From assembly GCF_947503385.1 (NCBI RefSeq), contig NZ_CANNDO010000008.1:84336-148335 (forward strand): a DNA stretch of 64,000 bases, in the 5' to 3' direction. A program made the position numbers and the translations under genes. How positions within the stretch are numbered: the stretch's first letter is position 1; every line of letters begins with the position of its first letter. The notes beneath the pieces are model-generated. The model had not been told where the DNA came from and searched no databases. It saw only the letters and a list, made by a program, of their open reading frames with translations. The stretch is from an uncultured Tateyamaria sp. (lineage in GTDB: Bacteria > Pseudomonadota > Alphaproteobacteria > Rhodobacterales > Rhodobacteraceae). Shown here piece after piece: positions 52,784 to 62,700 of the stretch.

Positions 52784-53506
52784 ATGGCTGTCACTTTCTT
52801 TGTCCTCGCGCTTGGCCCTTTTGTCGGCTCCTTTGTCGGGGTGCTGGTGGACCGTCTGCCGCTGGGGCGTGACGTGGTTGTCGACCCGTCGGCCTGCGGC
52901 AGTTGCGGCACGCGCCTGCGCTGGCGCGACCTGATCCCGGTGCTGTCCTTTGCGCTGGCGCGGGGGCGATGCAGACACTGCGGCGCGCCAATTGCCCCGC
53001 ATCTTCTCTATCTCGAAATACTGGCCGCAGGGCTTGGGTTGCTGGCCGTGCTGGCGGGCGGTGCGCCAGCCTATGTGCTGCTGACGGCGGTGATGCTGTG
53101 GCTTTTGCTTGCGCTGGCGGCTTGCGATCTGGCGATGTTCCGGCTGCCCGACGTGCTGACTGCAGCGCTGGCGGGTGTTGTGCTGCTGCGGGCACCGGAC
53201 CTTGGGGCGGCGCTGTGGGGCGGTGCAGCTGGCATGGCCGCCTTTTTCGCCCTGCGCCACGTCTATGCCCGCGCGCGCGGGCGCGAGGGGCTGGGCCTTG
53301 GTGACGTCAAGCTGATGGCGGGACTGGGGGCGTTGACGGGTGTTGCGCTGCTGCCGCATCTGGTGCTGGGTGCGGCGCTGCTGGCGCTGGCGGGCGCGCT
53401 TGTGATGCACCGCAGCCCGCAAAGGTTGAGCGGGCGGACCCCCCTGCCCTTTGGCACGGCGCTTTGTGCCAGTGCGGCGGGCCTGTGGCTGTGGGGCGTG
53501 GTGTGA
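52784..53506 (+). CDS. gspO: GspO, prepilin peptidase
   Basis: A 240-residue membrane aspartic protease that cleaves and methylates pseudopilins. N-terminal GSFVGVLVDRLP; two CxxC pairs in the cytoplasmic zinc loop (CGSCG, CRHCG); catalytic Asp in AACDLAMFRLPD and in GLGDVKLM. About seven TM helices. Divergent from gspG. Full length. Confidence 0.95.
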   Translation: MAVTFFVLALGPFVGSFVGVLVDRLPLGRDVVVDPSACGSCGTRLRWRDLIPVLSFALARGRCRHCGAPIAPHLLYLEILAAGLGLLAVLAGGAPAYVLLTAVMLWLLLALAACDLAMFRLPDVLTAALAGVVLLRAPDLGAALWGGAAGMAAFFALRHVYARARGREGLGLGDVKLMAGLGALTGVALLPHLVLGAALLALAGALVMHRSPQRLSGRTPLPFGTALCASAAGLWLWGVV

Positions 53507-53570
53507 CCGGATTGCAATTTGCAGGCGGAGCGGCTCAAGTGGCCACGATGCCATTGCAGATGTGAAATTG

Positions 53571-55085
53571 ATGCACCGCCTGATTGCCTGTCTGATCGCC
53601 CTGAGCCTGGCCCATGTACCGCTCGCCGCGCGGTCTCAACCCATGACCATGGACCAGATCGAAGCGGCCTTTGCCGCCGGAGATCACGACACCGCCCGCG
53701 CCGGGCTGGCCAGTCTGATCTCGGACGCGCCCTCACCGCAGGCGCAGTTCCGCTATGGTCGTATGCTGCTCGAAGGGTTGGGGGGCGCGGCGGATCCGGT
53801 CGAAGGGTTGCGCCTGCTGCGTGCCGCAGCCGATGCCGGGCAGTTGGGCGCGGTCACCTATCTGGGCCGTGTACATCTGACAGCCGGACCCACCCGCGAC
53901 CCCGAACGCGCCGCGCGCTATTTTCATCATGCAGCCGCGCGCGGCGTGGCGGAGGCGAAATACTACCTTGGCATCCTGACCCGCGATGGGGTGGGCGTGC
54001 CGCAGGACGCTGCAAGCGCGCTGACATGGATGCAGGCGGCGGCAGAGGACGGCTATGGGCCTGCGCAATTCGAGCTGAGCAAGCACCTGGCGGACGCCAC
54101 GCCCCCCGATCTGGCACAGGCCGCGCGCTGGCTGACCGAAGCGGCCAATGCCGGGGTGCCCGACGCGCAATTCGCACTCGCCCGCGAGGTGCAGGCGCAG
54201 GGCGGCCCCATTGCGCAGGTCATCGCGCTATTCACCGACGCCGCCACAGACGGCCACGTGCCGTCGCAGCGCGCGCTTGGCACGCTGTATCTGACCGGTG
54301 CGGAGGGACAAGCGCCGGACGGCGTGCAGGCCGAGGCGTGGCTGCGCCGTGCCGTGCAGGGCCGCGATCTGGTGGCGCTGCACAATCTGGGCATGGGCTA
54401 CCTGCAAGGCACCGTCCTGCCATCGGCACCGGAACAGGCGGTGGAATTGCTGACGCTGGCCTCTGACAACGGCTTTGCCCGGTCTAGCCTCGCGCTGGCC
54501 CGCGCCTACGAGGACGGCACCGCGTCCGCGCCGGACATGGCGACGGCCCTGCAACATTACCGGCTCGCTGTAGATCAGGGATCGGACGCGGCGGCGCGGC
54601 GCCTTGGCGCGCTGATCCTTGACGGTGCGACAAAGCCACGGGTGCCGCCGCATGACGCGGTGCCATGGGTGCTGGCCCGGTTGCAGGCGGATGGTGAGGC
54701 GCGGGCCCGCGACTGGCTGGTCGCACGCGCCGCCGAAGGGGTGCGCCCGGCACAGGCCGGGCTTGGCGCATGGTTGCTGACCCAACCGGACGGTGCCGTC
54801 ACGGCCCGCCCGCTGTTGCAGGCGGCAGCGGATCGCGGCCATGTCCCGTCGCAGTTCCGGCTCGGTGAGGCGTACACAACCGGTCTCTTTGGCGATGTCG
54901 ATTATGTGGCCGCACATGGCTGGCTGAACATCGCCGCCGCCAGCGGGCACATACGGGCCACACAGATGCGCGATACGATCACCGATCTGATGACCCCCGA
55001 TGATATTGCCGCCGCCCAAAGCGTCACGCGGGCGTTCTTCGAAGCGGCCCGGACACAACCACCGGTGCCCACGGTGTCCGAATGA
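53571..55085 (+). CDS. Exported Sel1-repeat protein 1
   Basis: A 504-residue secreted protein with a signal peptide (MHRLIACLIALSLAHVPLAARSQP) and about a dozen Sel1-like repeats with the pattern A-x2-W-x3-AA-x-G and A-x-x-x-LG-x-x-x (for example AASALTWMQAAAEDGYGPAQFELS). Such solenoids act as protein-interaction adaptors. It overlaps the second Sel1 gene by 4 bp. Start ATG 53571; an upstream in-frame segment overlapping gspO is not protein-like. Confidence 0.88.
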   Translation: MHRLIACLIALSLAHVPLAARSQPMTMDQIEAAFAAGDHDTARAGLASLISDAPSPQAQFRYGRMLLEGLGGAADPVEGLRLLRAAADAGQLGAVTYLGRVHLTAGPTRDPERAARYFHHAAARGVAEAKYYLGILTRDGVGVPQDAASALTWMQAAAEDGYGPAQFELSKHLADATPPDLAQAARWLTEAANAGVPDAQFALAREVQAQGGPIAQVIALFTDAATDGHVPSQRALGTLYLTGAEGQAPDGVQAEAWLRRAVQGRDLVALHNLGMGYLQGTVLPSAPEQAVELLTLASDNGFARSSLALARAYEDGTASAPDMATALQHYRLAVDQGSDAAARRLGALILDGATKPRVPPHDAVPWVLARLQADGEARARDWLVARAAEGVRPAQAGLGAWLLTQPDGAVTARPLLQAAADRGHVPSQFRLGEAYTTGLFGDVDYVAAHGWLNIAAASGHIRATQMRDTITDLMTPDDIAAAQSVTRAFFEAARTQPPVPTVSE

Positions 55086-56203
55086 CGGCGCGCCGTGTGG
55101 CTATTGCCGCTGTGCTGCTGGTCGCGCAGGCGACCGCGCCGCTGGCACAGGACACCGGTGCCGACCGCTTCGCCCAAGGCATGGCGCATCACAGCGGCGA
55201 TGGTGTGTTGCAGGACTACCGCGCGGCAGCAGGGCATATCCGCGCCGCCGCTGAGCAGGGGTATGCCCCGGCGGCGAACATGCTGGGCCGGTACCATTTC
55301 GAAGGTCTGGGAGTGGCGCGGGACCGGGCGCAGGCGCTGCGCTGGCTCGAAGTGGCAGCAGACACCGGTGAGCCGAATTTCGTCTTTGATCTGGCACAGG
55401 TGCTCGAGACGGACCCGGCCACCACGCCCCGCGCCGCGACGCTCTATGCCACGGCGGCGCAGGCGGGGCTGGCCGATGCGGCGGTCAACCTTGGCGTCCT
55501 GTATCAGCAGGGGCGGGGCGTCGCGCAGGATTACGACCGCGCCCGCAGCCTTTATGACGGGCCCGCCGCGAACGGTCATCCCCGCGCATTGAACAATCTT
55601 GGGCTTTTATATGTGCGCGCCAACGGCGTGCCGCAGGATTATGCCCGTGCCGCTGACCTCTTTGCCCAAGCCGCAGAACAGGGCCTTGCGCAGGCGATGA
55701 CCAACCTTGCCGTGCTGTATGAAAACGGGTTTGGCGTGCCGCTGGACGAGGCGCGCGCCGCAGAGCTTTATCGGGCCGCCGGGCAGGGAACGGCGCGCCC
55801 GCCCGACTATGTCTATGATCCGCGACTTGTTCCGCTGACGCTAGAGGTGGAGGCAGCGGCCCTAGTGGCACTGGTCCAGACGGGCGACCCGGTGGCGCAG
55901 TTCCAATGGGCGTGGCTGGTGCTGACCGATGCGGGCAGTGACCTTGCCAATCGCACTGACGCGGCCCGCCTGTTGCAGCGCACGGCGCATCAGGGGCACG
56001 GGCCATCAATGTTCAACCTCGGACTGCTTTATATGCGTGGGATCGGGGTTCCGCAGGACTATGTGCTGGGCCATCAGTGGCTATTGCTGGCACAGGTCGC
56101 AGGCGTGGCAGAGGCGGGCGCGGCACTGGATGCCACCGCATCCCGGTTGACCGTCGATCAGGTCAACGAAGCGCAGCGCCGGGCGCACACATACACGCAG
56201 TAA
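55082..56203 (+). CDS. Exported Sel1-repeat protein 2
   Basis: A 373-residue secreted protein, signal peptide ending at AQ22 or so (TAPLAQ). Sel1 repeats include RAQALRWLEVAADTGEPNFVFD, AAVNLGVLYQQGRGVAQDYDRA and MTNLAVLYENGFGVPLDEARA. It is probably translated together with the first Sel1 gene and linked to the secretion system by position only. Confidence 0.88.
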   Translation: MTARRVAIAAVLLVAQATAPLAQDTGADRFAQGMAHHSGDGVLQDYRAAAGHIRAAAEQGYAPAANMLGRYHFEGLGVARDRAQALRWLEVAADTGEPNFVFDLAQVLETDPATTPRAATLYATAAQAGLADAAVNLGVLYQQGRGVAQDYDRARSLYDGPAANGHPRALNNLGLLYVRANGVPQDYARAADLFAQAAEQGLAQAMTNLAVLYENGFGVPLDEARAAELYRAAGQGTARPPDYVYDPRLVPLTLEVEAAALVALVQTGDPVAQFQWAWLVLTDAGSDLANRTDAARLLQRTAHQGHGPSMFNLGLLYMRGIGVPQDYVLGHQWLLLAQVAGVAEAGAALDATASRLTVDQVNEAQRRAHTYTQ

Positions 56204-56358
56204 TGTCGGATTTCCCCTGCAATACAGTATTTCTTTTGGTCATCCGCGAAATTGTGCTAGCGTTGTAAGCGCATTTTGAGTGTTACTTTGATTTGAGTGG
56301 GTTTGCGTCCCGGAACGTCAGCCCGAATTGATTTGAAAAGAAATAGAAGGTCGGGAAC

Positions 56359-56778
56359 ATGTTTCGTTCGCTTATTGCCGCAACCCTCTGTGTTGCGATC
56401 CACACCAGCGGTGCCGCGCTTGCATCGGACACACCGCAACCCGTTCAGCAACACAATTCCAACGCTGTCTGGTTCGAAAACTGGACCGGGCTGCGCAACG
56501 CCTCCATGGTGATCAGCTATCCTGACGGTACGCTGGAAACAATCGAAGCACGCAGCGGCACACCGGTGTTCAAACTGGTGGGGGCGCAGGTGCTGGACGG
56601 CGTTTACCGCTACGAGCTGCGCGCAGCCACGGACAAGACCGAAAAGATCAAGAACCCGATCAACAACGGGCGCGGGGACGCCGCGCGCTCGGAACTGGCG
56701 GTGCCCTTTCTGCTGAACGGGCATTTCACCGTGTCGCGCGGGGTCATCGTGACACCCAAAGACCTCAAGGAAGAATGA
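56359..56778 (+). CDS. Small secreted protein of unknown function
   Basis: A 139-residue protein with a signal peptide (MFRSLIAATLCVAIHTSGAALA). The mature part has IVTPKD near the end and no recognised family. A separate 56204-56358 leader precedes it. It is directly upstream (51 bp) of the 319-residue secreted protein, so the two may be a secreted pair. Confidence 0.6.
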   Translation: MFRSLIAATLCVAIHTSGAALASDTPQPVQQHNSNAVWFENWTGLRNASMVISYPDGTLETIEARSGTPVFKLVGAQVLDGVYRYELRAATDKTEKIKNPINNGRGDAARSELAVPFLLNGHFTVSRGVIVTPKDLKEE

Positions 56779-56829
56779 AGGCGTGAGACCGGGCAAACCG
56801 GCAGCCTCGAATATCAGAAGGACAAGGAT

Positions 56830-57789
56830 ATGAAGAAGACAACACACCGCTGGCTTGCCACCTGTGCAACCGCGACGCTGGGTGCTGCGGCCCTGCCTGC
56901 ACTGGCCGACAATGTGATCGCGGATGACCTGATCGTTCAGTTCTCTGCCTGTGTCGGCAACGACTGTGTGAACGGCGAAAGCTTTGGCTTTGATACGCTG
57001 CGGCTCAAGGAAAACAACCTGCGCATCCACGCCAATGACACATCCAACAGCGCAAGTTTCCCGACCAATGACTGGCGGATCGTGTTCAACGAGACCGGCA
57101 ATGGCGGGGCCAACTACTTTGCGGTCGAAGATAGCGACGCGGGCCGCATTCCCTTCCGCGTCGAAGCCGGGGCCCCGGCCCATGCGCTTGTCGTAGAAGA
57201 CAGCGGTGACATCGGCATGGGCACCCTGACGCCGGTCGTCAATATGCACGTGGTCGACGGCGACAGCCCGACCCTGCGGCTTGAACAGGACGGCTCTTCC
57301 GGCTTTACGCCGCAGACCTTTGACATCGTCTCGAACGAGGCGAACTTCTTTGTCCGTGACGTCACCAATGGCAGCCAGCTGCCGTTGCGGATTCAGCCGG
57401 GCGCAGACACCAACGCGCTGTATATCGCGTCGGACAATGACATCGGTCTGGGCACCAACACCCCCGACGACGCCCTGAATATCGAACGCGCCTCGGGCGC
57501 GGTGGCGATCCGGTTTACGTCGGGCGCGTCAACGGCCCCCAACCCGCTGCGGCTGAACTTCAACACCAACCAGAACGAATTCCGCATCACCTATGACGGT
57601 CTCGGCGTGAACCAGTTTCGCCTGAACTCCGACGGTCATCTGCGGGTGTCGGGCCTGTTGGGCGTGGCAGACGGCATCACGGCCCCCGGTGCCGAAGTCG
57701 GCTTTGCCCAGATTTACGTGGACAGCGCCGATGGCGACCTCAAGGTCGTGTTCCCCGGTGGCACCGTTCGGACCATCGCCAACGATTGA
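56830..57789 (+). CDS. Secreted repeat protein resembling tail-fibre/beta-structured proteins
   Basis: A 319-residue secreted protein (signal ending LPALA). Repeats with the theme WRIVFNE, IPFRVEAGAPAHALVVEDSGDIGMGTLTP, LPLRIQPGADTNALYIASDNDIGLGTNTP alternate, and the C terminus reads DLKVVFPGGTVRTIAND. This pattern is like the shaft of phage tail fibres and of extracellular adhesin-like proteins in marine Rhodobacteraceae. The position next to the type II secretion genes makes it a candidate substrate. Confidence 0.65.
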   Translation: MKKTTHRWLATCATATLGAAALPALADNVIADDLIVQFSACVGNDCVNGESFGFDTLRLKENNLRIHANDTSNSASFPTNDWRIVFNETGNGGANYFAVEDSDAGRIPFRVEAGAPAHALVVEDSGDIGMGTLTPVVNMHVVDGDSPTLRLEQDGSSGFTPQTFDIVSNEANFFVRDVTNGSQLPLRIQPGADTNALYIASDNDIGLGTNTPDDALNIERASGAVAIRFTSGASTAPNPLRLNFNTNQNEFRITYDGLGVNQFRLNSDGHLRVSGLLGVADGITAPGAEVGFAQIYVDSADGDLKVVFPGGTVRTIAND

Positions 57790-57813
57790 TCCCTGCGACA
57801 GATGCACGGGCTG

Positions 57814-57840
57814 AACGGGTGCTTTCGGGCGCCCGTTTTT
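57814..57840. terminator. Rho-independent terminator between convergent genes
   Basis: AACGGGTGC, a 6-nt loop, then GCGCCCGTTTTTA: a GC-rich stem with one T:G pair, closed by T's. It follows the stop of the 319-residue secreted protein and precedes the convergent glycosyltransferase-like gene. Confidence 0.75.
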
Positions 57841-57848
57841 ATGTGTGC

Positions 57849-58757
57849 CTACCCGTCGCGCCGATAGGCGGGGTTCAGGAAATTCTCCGCAAAGGCGGCC
57901 AGTTCGGGGATCGTCGCGATCACGGTGTTCGCCTCGCGCACACACAGATTGTAGCGCGCAATCGGATCGGCCAGCGCGGGGTTGATTGCGTCGGCCTTCA
58001 GGGTGCCATCGGCGGCAAACCATTGCGGATACTGCGGAATGTGACCGCTGGTCAGGTGCAAGGCATGGAGGTCGGTGATCTCGGGCAGGATTTGCAGCAC
58101 CGCGTTGGCCTGCGGCGGCAGAAACTGGAACCGCACGTCCGTCTCCTGCATGGCCAGCGCAAAGGACACCTGATCCACATGTACCGCAAACCGGCCCAGC
58201 ATCTCTGTCCGCTCCACGAGCCAGAGCGCCCATTTGTGCCAGACATGCGCAAGGTCGCGATGCGCGGCGGGGATTGCAATCACACCCGCCGACACATTGC
58301 CCCCAAAGGTCTCGCGCTGGCCGTCCACGCGGGTGAACAGAGCCACACCCGGTTCGGGCGGGCGCAGGCCAGCGGCGGCGAACACCTCGCGGAAAATGGC
58401 CAGCGGCGGGTTGCCATGGTTGTTTGGCGGCAGCCGCACCCGGTCGGGTCGAAGGAACGGTTGCAGGTCCCCGGTCAGGAACACATCCGAATCCGTCACA
58501 ATCTGGTCGCCCGGCGCGGTCGGGTCCAGAAACGGGATCAGCTTGTTGCAATGGGGCGATGCCGCGATCAGCCGGTCGGCCCGGCGGATGTCACAGCCCC
58601 GTGCATTGGCAAACGCCACCAGCCCGGCAGGCGGCGTGCAGGTGAAATAGACCCGCTTGGCCATGGCGGTCCGGGCGTTTGCACACAGCAGCCACAGGAC
58701 AAATTCGCACCAGAACCGGGGATGATCGTCGACAACGGTTGTCAGGGTAATTGGCAT
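57849..58757 (-). CDS. Glycosyltransferase-like hypothetical protein
   Basis: A 302-residue protein. No signal peptide. The DSDVFLTGDL stretch (residues about 93-102) looks like a DxD metal site of nucleotide-sugar transferases, and the surrounding layout fits a GT-A fold. Otherwise not recognised. It is divergent from the sulfotransferase-like gene, and both may modify a surface or extracellular polymer. Confidence 0.5.
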   Translation of the reverse strand: MPITLTTVVDDHPRFWCEFVLWLLCANARTAMAKRVYFTCTPPAGLVAFANARGCDIRRADRLIAASPHCNKLIPFLDPTAPGDQIVTDSDVFLTGDLQPFLRPDRVRLPPNNHGNPPLAIFREVFAAAGLRPPEPGVALFTRVDGQRETFGGNVSAGVIAIPAAHRDLAHVWHKWALWLVERTEMLGRFAVHVDQVSFALAMQETDVRFQFLPPQANAVLQILPEITDLHALHLTSGHIPQYPQWFAADGTLKADAINPALADPIARYNLCVREANTVIATIPELAAFAENFLNPAYRRDG

Positions 58758-58839
58758 TGACCGGGTTCCATTGCCGCAAATTCTGTCGCACCAAGGGTCC
58801 GATGGGCACGCGGTCTAAGATGAAAACGAGGGGAACGCC

Positions 58840-59727
58840 ATGAAAAAGCGTCGTCTGGTGCTGCATGTGGGTCTGCCCAAGGCCGCATCATCCAGTCTGC
58901 AATGGCTCATGCACAATCAGAGCGCGCGGGCACGGGCGGACGGTGTGGACTATCCCGCGCTCGGTGCCGACGTGGTCGTGCCCAAGCATCAGGCCCTTGT
59001 GCCTGCTCTGATGTCCGGTGACCTGAACCCGCTGGCGCCGCTGCTGGCAGACAGCAGCGCCGACACCGTGATGCTCAGCACCGAAGGGCTGACCAATCAC
59101 TTCTACGATTTCGACCCGGCGGCGCTGGCCCGCTTCCGCGAGATGGTGGCGCATTGGGATGTGACCCTGTTTATGATCCTGCGCGACCCCGACGCGTGGA
59201 CGCGGTCCTACTACGCACAGGCCGTCATCAATCCGGCCATCCGCGCGGTGTCTTTCTACGCGACCCCCACCACGCTCGAGGCGTTTGCCCGGCTCGAGCG
59301 CGTCCGCCAATTGTGCGACCACGACCGGCTGGCGCAGGACCTGCACGCGGGCTTTGGTGCGGCGCAGGTGGTCACGGCGCGGCTCGAGGACAACTGGCAG
59401 GCCGCGCTGGCGCAATGCCTTGGTCTGCCGTGGCTGGCACATTGCCCCGATCAAAGCCAGAACATCACCCCCGCGCCTTGGGTCATCGCCCTGATGCGGC
59501 AGGTCAACGCGTTTCGCCTCCCCGAACCGCGTCGGCTCGCATGGAAGGCGGCGCTGCAACAGGTCAGCGGGTCTGGGCACACCCTGTTGTCACAAGCCGG
59601 AGACAGCCGGGCAGAGGCGAAATTTGACCTCGAACCGCATGTGGTGGCGGCACTCGTGCCGTCGGTCCATCCGGTCTTTCCCCTAAGCGCGGCCCAGATT
59701 GCGGCGTTCAAGGCGCAAGTCACCTGA
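58840..59727 (+). CDS. Sulfotransferase-like protein
   Basis: A 295-residue protein with HVGLPKAASSSLQWLMHNQ near the N terminus, the PAPS 5'-phosphosulfate-binding loop; LFMILRDPDAWTRSYYAQ later fits the 3'-phosphate-binding stretch (RxPxxxxxS). Likely adds sulfate to a carbohydrate or lipid. Start ATG 58840 follows GAGGGGAACGCC. Confidence 0.75.
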   Translation: MKKRRLVLHVGLPKAASSSLQWLMHNQSARARADGVDYPALGADVVVPKHQALVPALMSGDLNPLAPLLADSSADTVMLSTEGLTNHFYDFDPAALARFREMVAHWDVTLFMILRDPDAWTRSYYAQAVINPAIRAVSFYATPTTLEAFARLERVRQLCDHDRLAQDLHAGFGAAQVVTARLEDNWQAALAQCLGLPWLAHCPDQSQNITPAPWVIALMRQVNAFRLPEPRRLAWKAALQQVSGSGHTLLSQAGDSRAEAKFDLEPHVVAALVPSVHPVFPLSAAQIAAFKAQVT

Positions 59728-59763
59728 AAACAAGCGCAAACGGTGCTTGTCCATGGTGCGGCC

Positions 59764-62700
59764 ATGGGCGATGCTTTGCCCAATATGTCGCTTGTTTTGC
59801 CGCAAAACCGCATTCATTTTCTGCTGGCCCTGACGTTGATCGGGGGGATTGCCGTGCTGTTCTGGACCGGCTCGCGCTATCCCGCGCTTGATGAAAAGGC
59901 GATGATGTCCGGCGCGATCCAGCTTGAGGATTCCCTGAGCTTCGAGGCGCTGGTCCCCCTCACCCCTGAAATGTCCCTGCCCCAACGCATGTTCTGGAGC
60001 ACCGTCAACTGGATCGACACCAACAAAAAGGGGATGACCTTTGGCATTCTCTTTGCCGCCGCGTTCCTGACGCTGACGCCCTATCTGCGCCGCCGCAGCT
60101 TTGTCGGGTCGCTGCCCAACGCGGCGCTCGGGATGGTGATCGGCACGCCCTTGGGGGTGTGCGTGAACTGTGCGGCCCCCATCGCGCGGGGCATGTATTC
60201 TGCGGGGCTGCGGGCGGAAACGACGCTGGCCGCCATGATCGCCTCGCCCACGCTGAATGTCGTGGTGCTGACCATGGCGTTTTCCATCCTCCCCTTTTAC
60301 ATCGCCGCGGCCAAGATTGCGCTGAGCGTGGTGATGATCCTTGTTGTTGTGCCCCTCATCTGCCGCGTTCTGCCACAGGTCGAACTGGCCGAAGACCAGA
60401 TCACCTGCCCCCTGCCCGCCCCCGTGCCCGGTGCTGGTGTCGGTGTGCCCGGTGCGCTGTGGGCCGTGCTGAAATCCTTTGCGGCGAACCTGTGGTACAT
60501 CGTGAAAATGACCGTGCCGCTGATGCTGCTGGCCGGAGCGCTGGGGGCGATCGTCGCCACGCTGCTCCCGGCGGAACTGCTGACCGGCCTGCCCTTCTCT
60601 CTCTTGGTGCTGGTGGCCGTGTGCGTGATTGGGGTGTTCCTGCCCGTGCCCATCGCCTTTGACGTGGTGGTGACCGGTGCCTTGCTGGCGGCCGGTCTCG
60701 CCCATGGCTACGTGCTGGCGTTGCTGTTCACGCTGGGCACGTTCTCGGTCTACTCGTTCTTCATTATCTGGCAATCGGTGGGGCGGCGCGCGGCGTGGCT
60801 GATGGGGGTGGCGGTGGTTGTCCTTGGCCTTGTTGGCGGGCTGGGGGCGCAGCGCTACTACACGTGGCAATCGGACCGCGCGCTAAAGATGCTCTTGGGC
60901 GCTGACCGCCCTGCCCCGCTGTGGTCCGCGCAGGCCAGCACGCTTGACGCCGTGACCGTCACCGAAACCCGGCTCGCCCCGCCCTCGCCCGCGAGCGCCA
61001 CAGTGTTCGAACGGCTGGAGGCCAGCGCGGTCGGCATCGACAAACCGGTCGAATTCACCATGCGCGACATGTGGCCCCCCTTTTGGGAAGGGCGTAGCCT
61101 CAGCAGCGGCGACTATGACCGCGACGGCGACATCGACCTTGCCATCGCTTCGACCGAAGTCGGCCTCTACCTCTATGCCAATGACGGCGGGGGTCAGTTC
61201 ACGCGGGTCGCTGTCGACATTGGCCCCCTCGCCGATATGCCGGTGTTTCATGCCGTTTTGGTGGATGTGGACAATGACGGCTGGCTTGATCTTATGTTCG
61301 CGACGTATCTGCAGGGCATGTACCTGCTGCCCAACGTGCAGGGCCGCTTTGACGCCAGCGCGCTTCGGCCCATCGCCAACCGCGCAGACGCCCCGCTTGC
61401 CATGGCGCTCAGCTTTGCCGATGTGGATGGTGATGCCGATCTGGACATGGCCGTGGGCAATTGGGCCGCGGGCTGGTATCGCCGCATTCCGGGTGAGGAA
61501 TCCCGTAACCGTCTGATCCTGAACGACAACGGCCAACTGTCCGGCAAGGTCTTTGCCGACATGCCCGGCATTCCGGGCGAGACGCTCAGTATCCTGTTCA
61601 GCGATTTTGACCGGGACGGGCACACCGACCTGATCGTCGGCAACGATTTTGACATCCCCGACTATTTCTATCGCGGCGATGGTGCGGGCGGTCTCACCAT
61701 GCTGACCGCGCAGGACGGTCTGATCCCGCACACCACCACCACGACCATGGCTGTCAAAACCGCTGACCTGATGAATGACGGCAGCCCGGAAATCTACCTT
61801 GCCCAGATCGCGGGCCGGTCCTCCGGCGTGTCCGATACGCTCAAGATGCAGCCCCTGCGCCAGTATTGCGACGGGATCCAGGATGCGCAGGCCCGCACCA
61901 CCTGCGCCGAGAATATGGGGATCAAATCTTGGTATCGGTCGGGCAACAGCTTTGATGCCACCTATGCCAGCCGTTGCCAGACCCTGTCCGGACGGCAGGC
62001 CGAGGAATGCCGCGCCATGCTGGTCAAAGATCTGGCCATCCAGCGCCGCGATCCTGACGTTTGTGCCCTGATCCCGGTGAACCAACCGATCCCGCGCGCC
62101 TATTGCGACCTGCATTTCAAACCGGCGCGCCAGCCCACCGCCGCCGAGATCGAGGTGACGCATCGGCAAATCCTGCGCTCTAATGTTCTGCTCGAAGGGC
62201 CGGGGCCATATGACGATACGGCGGACCGCCGGGGCTTGGACGTTGGCGGCTGGAGCTGGGACACCAAGATTGCCGATTTCGACAATGATGGCCTTCAGGA
62301 CGTCTATATTGTCAACGGCACGTGGGTCCCGAACGAAGTGTCGCCGTCCAACCTGTTTTTTCACCATCAGGGCAGTGGTTTTGTTGAGGCCTCCGGTCCC
62401 TTCGGGCTTGAGGACTATTTGATGACTGCCGCCGCGACACGGTTCGACATGGATGGCGACGGCGACCTTGATCTGATCACACACCCGGTCAACGGCCCCA
62501 TCACCCTGTTCCGCAACGGGACGCAGACCCAAGGCGTGGTGTTCTCGCTCACCGATATGGTCGGCAACCGCGACGGGGTCGGCGCGGTGCTGACGCTGAC
62601 AGATGATGCCGGTGTCGCGCGGTCGCGCGAGGTGCAGTTGGGTGGCGGGTTCATGTCTTACGACGCGCCGCAGGTGCATTTCGGTCTGGGCGATTCTATC

